9,093 nucleotides of DNA. It comes from Ruminococcaceae bacterium UBA5905. GTDB taxonomy: Bacteria > Bacillota > Clostridia > Oscillospirales > Acutalibacteraceae. The stretch is taken from assembly GCA_002431285.1 (NCBI GenBank), contig DJEF01000001.1:20019-29111 (forward strand), in the 5' to 3' direction. The position numbers were made by a program, and so were the translations under genes. This document shows positions 6,105 through 9,093 of the stretch, in pieces (position 1 is the stretch's first letter; every line of letters starts with the position of its first letter). The notes under the pieces were generated by a model. It did not search any database, had not been told where the DNA came from, and saw nothing but the letters and a program-made list of their open reading frames with translations.

Positions 6105-7504
6105 GCGGTTTCCTCCCTTGAGATGGGTGAGCCGGGGTATTGCCCCAGTCGCTGGGCGTTGCCGAAGCGCAGGTCGGAATATGTGCCGGCGATGGTATCC
6201 CAGGTGACTGCCCCCACGGTGCCGGTATCCGGCAGCCCGAACAGCTGCTGGAACGCCCGCACGGCGGCCTCCGTTTCCATACCGTATACGCCGGTGACGG
6301 AGGGCGCCGGAATTTGGGTATAGGTCTGGGAAATGTAACTGAGGTATTCCTGCAGCATGGCCACATCCTCACCGGTGGAGCCCTGCGCCAATGCTCGCCC
6401 GGAAAAAAGCGGTACGCCACCGTCGATGAATTCGCTGGTGTCCACGATGCTCAGGTATGTGTCGTAGAGAGAATTCCAGGTCTCCCGATCCATGATGCCG
6501 TCCACCTCCAGCCCGAAGGTCTGCTGATAGGCGCGCACGGCGTCATCCGTGGCTTGATCGTAGATGCCGGTGATGGGGATACGGGGGATGGTGTTGTAGA
6601 ATGCGGCCACCACATTGAGAAAATACTGCACCGACTGCACCTCGATGCCTTGACTGCCCAGGGAAATTTCTCCCTCAAACTGGCTGGGCAGTTCATCCCG
6701 GCTGATCCCCTCGCTGTCCAGCTCACTGAGCCGCTTGACGGCGTTGTAGATATACGAGATGCGGTTCCAGGTGGCGGGGCCGATCAGTCCGTCCTGCGTC
6801 AGATTGAAGATCCGCTGAAACGCCCGTACCGCATCCTCGGTGTCCACGCCGAACAGACCGTTGGCGACGGCGATCTTGGGAATGCCGGGGTAATTGGAGG
6901 AGATGCGGTTGAGCTGGATCTGCTTGAGCTGTACGTCGTTGGAATTGTCTCCCTGCCGTAGAACCCGGCCGGGGTAGGAAGGCAGACCGTTGCGGATGGG
7001 CACGTCGGAGACGATATCAATGGTGTCGCCATAATAGCGGGTGAGAATATCGTAGGCGCCCAGCCCCTCCTCCGCCAGCGCCACCGTGCCCCACTGGGAT
7101 AATCCGTTGCAGGTGGTGGTGGTGCCGTTGCAGTATTGAGTGAAATACGGCTCCACGCTGCCTCGACGCACCACGTAAGAGTTGAATATTTCGTCCACGA
7201 TGCGGCTGACGCTGTCGTAGATATCCCGCCCGGGAACATAGGACTGGTCATACCGGGTAGAATTGGTGATGTCAAAGTCATAGCCCTGGCTGCGGTACCA
7301 TTCGGTGTAGTAGCGGTTCAGTGCAAAGGAAATCTGTGCGTAGATATTTGCTCGTAGCGCTGCCTCCGGCCAGGTGGGGTAGATTTCGCTGGAGGCCACG
7401 TTTTTGATGTAATCGGGAAAGGGCACATAGACGTTTTCCGCCGCCTGCCCCGGTGCACCCAGATGCACCACGATCTGATTGGGTATGTACGGAGTTCCGG
7501 TCAT
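6101..7504 (-). CDS. Compact SpoIID/LytB-like domain fused to three peptidoglycan-binding modules
   Basis: In this 467-aa protein, residues about 25-168 resemble the SpoIID/LytB fold. PFPDYIKNVASSEIYPTWPEAALRA matches the SpoIID region carrying the catalytic glutamate (here Glu40). FDITNSTRYDQSYV (77-90) and LSQWGTVALAEEGLGAYDIL (135-154) match the end of the domain (MSQYGANGMAKEG-type). SpoIID is a lytic transglycosylase that degrades peptidoglycan during forespore engulfment. This version is short: the middle section between the two halves is reduced, and Cys125 and Cys132 sit where some SpoIIDs bind zinc. Three PG_binding_1-like modules follow at about 182-254, 281-350 and 369-445. No signal peptide or membrane anchor is seen, unlike classic SpoIID. 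AGGAGG (7512-7517) lies 7 nt before the ATG. Activity is unproven; it could be a non-catalytic structural relative. Confidence 0.87.
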   Translation of the reverse strand: MTGTPYIPNQIVVHLGAPGQAAENVYVPFPDYIKNVASSEIYPTWPEAALRANIYAQISFALNRYYTEWYRSQGYDFDITNSTRYDQSYVPGRDIYDSVSRIVDEIFNSYVVRRGSVEPYFTQYCNGTTTTCNGLSQWGTVALAEEGLGAYDILTRYYGDTIDIVSDVPIRNGLPSYPGRVLRQGDNSNDVQLKQIQLNRISSNYPGIPKIAVANGLFGVDTEDAVRAFQRIFNLTQDGLIGPATWNRISYIYNAVKRLSELDSEGISRDELPSQFEGEISLGSQGIEVQSVQYFLNVVAAFYNTIPRIPITGIYDQATDDAVRAYQQTFGLEVDGIMDRETWNSLYDTYLSIVDTSEFIDGGVPLFSGRALAQGSTGEDVAMLQEYLSYISQTYTQIPAPSVTGVYGMETEAAVRAFQQLFGLPDTGTVGAVTWDTIAGTYSDLRFGNAQRLGQYPGSPISREETA

Positions 7505-7518
7505 GGTCGTTCCTCCTT

Positions 7519-8280
7519 TTACAGATCTGCCGGGCCGCCGGAGCGGAATACTAGAGGCGTGTTGTCTCCGCCGGGGATCACCGGATACATTCCGGCGGAT
7601 TGGGTGACGCTGTTGCCGCCGTATACCGGCACGTCTTCGTAGATGGCGGTGCGGAATCCGTCGGCATTTACCCGGATATCATAGGCAATATAAGGTTTGT
7701 TTTTTCCCGGCTGCATGGTCTGTGCCGGATCGACCGACGGCAGCACGATCACCGGGGTCAGACCGTCCCGGTCGGTGACGGTGTTGGCATAGAGCAGGGT
7801 GCGGTCATCCAGCTCCCGACTCACGGTCACGCGAGCGCCCGGCAGCGGTTCGGCGGTTTGTCCGGTGTAGACGAATACCCGCAGATATCCCTCATACGGG
7901 GATTTTTCCGGGGCAGGCGGTGTCGGCGCAGCGTCTGCGGACGGGGCGGGTGGCGGCGCGATGGGTACCTCGCCGTGCAGATCACCGTCGGTATAGGGAA
8001 AACGAGGGATCGAAGGGGGATCGGTCGGCGGCGGAGATGCGGGGGATCCCGTCGGCGGCAGAGGAATGTTCTCCGGAGGAGGCGATACAGCCCCCTGCGC
8101 CGGCATTTCCGCCGCCAGCCGCTGGCGGTCCCTGGCGATGTCCGGCAGGGGGAATTCCGCATCCAGCCAGCTGGTCGACGGGGGCGGCGATTGCTTACGG
8201 TAGGTCTCCATCAGCTCGCGGTTGTACCGTTCGATCAGTTCCTTGACCGGGATGGAGCGGGCGGGATCGGGCGTGGACAT
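7519..8280 (-). CDS. Proline-rich protein with C-terminal carboxypeptidase-regulatory-like beta-sandwich
   Basis: This is a 253-aa protein that I do not recognise as a named family. A short charged helix (VKELIERYNRELMETYRKQ, 12-30) is followed by a proline-rich, probably extended segment (about 65-127, many PPP/PPT/PAP runs). A C-terminal domain at about 131-236 begins YLRVFVYTG, continues PLPGARVTV and DRDGLTPVIVLP, and ends YDIRVNADGFRTAIYEDVPVY. That is the pattern of carboxypeptidase-regulatory or transthyretin-like folds (G-A-x-V-x-V, T-D-x-x-G). No signal peptide is visible. The frame is open to 8322, but the ATG at 8280 is chosen because AGGAGG (8290-8295) lies 9 nt upstream. It is the first gene of the - strand operon, ending 14 nt before the SpoIID-like gene. 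A structural role at the spore surface or cortex is inferred from neighbours only. Confidence 0.83.
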   Translation of the reverse strand: MSTPDPARSIPVKELIERYNRELMETYRKQSPPPSTSWLDAEFPLPDIARDRQRLAAEMPAQGAVSPPPENIPLPPTGSPASPPPTDPPSIPRFPYTDGDLHGEVPIAPPPAPSADAAPTPPAPEKSPYEGYLRVFVYTGQTAEPLPGARVTVSRELDDRTLLYANTVTDRDGLTPVIVLPSVDPAQTMQPGKNKPYIAYDIRVNADGFRTAIYEDVPVYGGNSVTQSAGMYPVIPGGDNTPLVFRSGGPADL

Positions 8281-8387
8281 ACGGTCATTCCTCCTAATTG
8301 TAAAAAAATCGGTATATCGCATAGGATTTCAGAGCATACGGGAATTATCCGGAGCCAACCCGGGGCAAAATGACACAAATCCCGGTT
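8281..8387. other. Upstream region of the - strand operon; no clear promoter
   Basis: Apart from the AGGAGG at 8290-8295 for the first - strand gene, I see no confident SigA promoter here on the - strand. I compared it by eye with SigE-, SigF-, SigG- and SigK-like patterns. The best partial matches are ATAATT around 8342-8349 and a TATGCGATA stretch around 8315-8324 (both read on the - strand); neither has a convincing partner at proper spacing. Several CCGG steps (8349, 8360, 8382) begin the phased pattern described in the next entry. Confidence 0.4.
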
Positions 8388-8450
8388 AATTTGCAGAAAA
8401 TCCGGGTTTTTTCCGGGAAATTTCGATTTTTTTCGGAAATTTTCGGTTTT
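8388..8450. promoter_or_regulatory. Helically phased A/T tracts (probable curved DNA or UP element) upstream of the potA promoter
   Basis: A/T tracts are centred at about 8390, 8398, 8409 (TTTTTT), 8420 (AAATTT), 8430 (ATTTTTTT), 8440 (AAATTTT) and 8448 (TTTT), separated by CGG or CGA steps at 8403, 8414, 8424, 8434 and 8444. The spacing of about 10 bp matches the DNA helical repeat, and the array ends 4 nt before the -35 box. Phased A-tracts bend DNA, and A/T-rich DNA at this position can contact the RNA polymerase alpha subunits. The effect here is inference. Confidence 0.55.
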
Positions 8451-8454
8451 CCTA

Positions 8455-8483
8455 TTGACATTTGCGGAAAAGCATTCTATATT
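8455..8483 (+). promoter_or_regulatory. Strong SigA promoter for potA
   Basis: The -35 box TTGACA (8455-8460) is a perfect consensus, followed by a 17-nt spacer and the -10 box TATATT (8478-8483). Transcription would start near 8490, leaving about 175 nt of leader before the potA ATG. No better-placed promoter is seen closer to the gene. Confidence 0.82.
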
Positions 8484-8489
8484 GTATCC

Positions 8490-8664
8490 TGTTATTCGGA
8501 GAACCCGAATTGCATCTATTTTTTATCGCTTGTGCCGACCAAACAGCGCCGCAGTCTACATTCGTGTCTGGCTGTGAAAAACCCTTTGCGGAGGGCGTTG
8601 CCGAAGCCGGTGCGCCGCCGCTTGACCGGCGGAAACTCATTACCGCAAAGGGGGATGCAAGACA
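8490..8664 (+). promoter_or_regulatory. Structured 5' leader of potA with ribosome-binding-site sequestration
   Basis: Four pairings are visible. (1) 8494-8499 with 8505-8510: 6 bp, 5-nt loop, at the 5' end. (2) A hairpin with a TTCG loop (8561-8564), built from 8543-8547/8571-8575, 8552-8554/8568-8570 and 8558-8560/8565-8567, with two bulges on the 5' side. (3) CCGCCG (8615-8620) with CGGCGG (8627-8632). (4) CCCTTTGCGG (8582-8591) with CCGCAAAGGG (8643-8652), a perfect 10-bp pairing that encloses hairpin 3 and covers most of the GGGGG binding site (8650-8654). The layout suggests translational control of potA, for example a riboswitch or protein-binding leader. I do not recognise a known riboswitch class, and no intrinsic terminator is evident. 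Confidence 0.5.
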
Positions 8665-9093
8665 ATGGAAAACAAGAAGATCATCGAGCTGAAAAACATT
8701 TCCGTGTCCTTTGATGGAGAACCGGTGCTCAAGGATTTGAACCTGAGCATATCCGACGGAGAGTTTGTCACGCTGCTGGGGCCTTCCGGCTGCGGCAAGA
8801 CGACGACTCTGCGGATCATCGGCGGTTTCATCGAACCGGACGGCGGGGATGTTTTTTTCGATGGAAAACGCATCAACGGACTGCCCGCATACAAGCGCAG
8901 CGTCAATACCATTTTCCAACGCTACGCGCTGTTTCCACATCTGAATGTATATGAGAATGTGGCGTTTGGTATGCGTGTGCAGAAAAAAAGCAACCAGGAG
9001 ATCGAAGAAACGGTGGCGCGGATGCTCAAGCTGGTGAATCTGGTGGGATTTGAAAAGCGGGCGGTGTCCACCCTGTCCGGCGGACAGCAGCAG
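8665..9093 (+). CDS. potA: Spermidine/putrescine-type ABC transporter ATP-binding protein (partial at 3' end)
   Basis: The first 143 residues of an ABC-transporter ATPase are present; the window ends inside the signature motif, so no stop codon is seen. PotA hydrolyses ATP at the inner membrane face to drive polyamine import by PotB/PotC with the binding protein PotD. Visible elements are Walker A GPSGCGKTT (39-47), the Q-loop FQRYALFPHLNVYENVAFGM (84-103, Gln85) and the start of the signature LSGGQQQ (137-143). The TLRIIGGFIEPDGGDVFFDG and VNTIFQ wording is close to clostridial PotA; other 2-aminoethylphosphonate, sulfate or iron ATPases of this class are less likely but possible, since the distinguishing C-terminal TOBE domain lies outside. 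AAGGGGGA (8648-8655) is 9 nt before the ATG. The permease genes would be expected beyond 9093. Confidence 0.88.
   Translation, partial: MENKKIIELKNISVSFDGEPVLKDLNLSISDGEFVTLLGPSGCGKTTTLRIIGGFIEPDGGDVFFDGKRINGLPAYKRSVNTIFQRYALFPHLNVYENVAFGMRVQKKSNQEIEETVARMLKLVNLVGFEKRAVSTLSGGQQQ

Noticed and set aside
4504..6420. A 638-codon open frame on the - strand, the longest in the window.
   Set aside because: It runs out of frame across the two-module peptidoglycan-binding gene, the flippase and part of the SpoIID-like gene. Its translation is Arg/His/Pro/Gly-rich with no domain pattern, while the frames kept show clear motifs and ribosome binding sites. It is a GC-bias shadow.
5661..6961. Long + strand frames opposite the peptidoglycan-binding genes (5661-6323 and 6140-6961).
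   Set aside because: They mirror the repeated modules on the other strand, giving Gly/His/Val-rich translations with spurious internal similarity.
8381..8412. CCCGG (8381-8385) and CCGGG (8402-8406) followed by six T, resembling a + strand terminator.
   Set aside because: Only a 5-bp stem with a 16-nt loop and no + strand gene upstream to terminate; better explained as part of the phased A/T-tract pattern.
8494..8524. Hairpin followed by a T6 run, a possible attenuator in the potA leader.
   Set aside because: The stem is only 6 bp and the T-run starts 8 nt after it, too far for a standard intrinsic terminator.
8370..8714. A 114-codon + strand frame across the potA promoter and leader.
   Set aside because: It would be coding through the SigA promoter and overlap the potA start out of frame, lacks a ribosome binding site, and its translation has no domain pattern.
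1..9093. CRISPR arrays, insertion sequences, rRNA or tRNA genes, phage or defence genes.
   Set aside because: I saw no regularly spaced direct repeats, transposase motifs, terminal inverted repeats, or conserved RNA gene sequences on either strand.

Overview
The window (about 9.1 kb, moderately GC-rich) reads as chromosome of a spore-forming, low-complexity-wall Firmicute, most likely a Clostridia member of the Oscillospirales/Ruminococcaceae type. The reasons are strong AGGAGG-type ribosome binding sites, SigA-type promoters, a SpoVB-like flippase, a SpoIID-like domain, and a LytR-CpsA-Psr protein. The species assignment is inference; no rRNA or other taxonomic marker is present.

Region 1 (1-3909, + strand) is a housekeeping operon. 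A 33-codon tail of an unidentified upstream gene ends at 103. A good extended -10 promoter (100-128) then drives galM (aldose 1-epimerase), rsmD (16S rRNA m2G966 methyltransferase), coaD (phosphopantetheine adenylyltransferase), a coiled-coil protein of unknown role, and an LCP-family cell-wall polymer ligase. Spacing is 12 nt, a 4-nt ATGA overlap, 3 nt and 33 nt. The operon ends at a strong hairpin plus T-tract (3953-3995).

Region 2 (3969-8280, - strand) is a tight four-gene operon, in transcription order: a proline-rich protein with a C-terminal carboxypeptidase-regulatory-like beta-sandwich; a compact SpoIID-like domain fused to three peptidoglycan-binding modules; a two-module peptidoglycan-binding protein; and a SpoVB/MOP-family lipid-linked oligosaccharide flippase. 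Gaps are 14 nt, a 4-nt overlap and 27 nt. The three non-membrane products lack visible signal peptides. The set looks like a spore-envelope or cortex module and is the most interesting part of the window. It converges on region 1, and its last stop codon lies inside the shared terminator hairpin.

Region 3 (8281-9093) is a 384-nt divergent intergenic region followed by the start of potA, the ATPase of a spermidine/putrescine-type ABC importer, cut off by the window end inside the LSGGQQQ signature. The intergenic region holds helically phased A/T tracts, a near-consensus SigA promoter (TTGACA-17-TATATT) and a leader of about 175 nt. A perfect 10-bp long-range inverted repeat in that leader would bury the potA ribosome binding site. 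No convincing promoter was found for the - strand operon.
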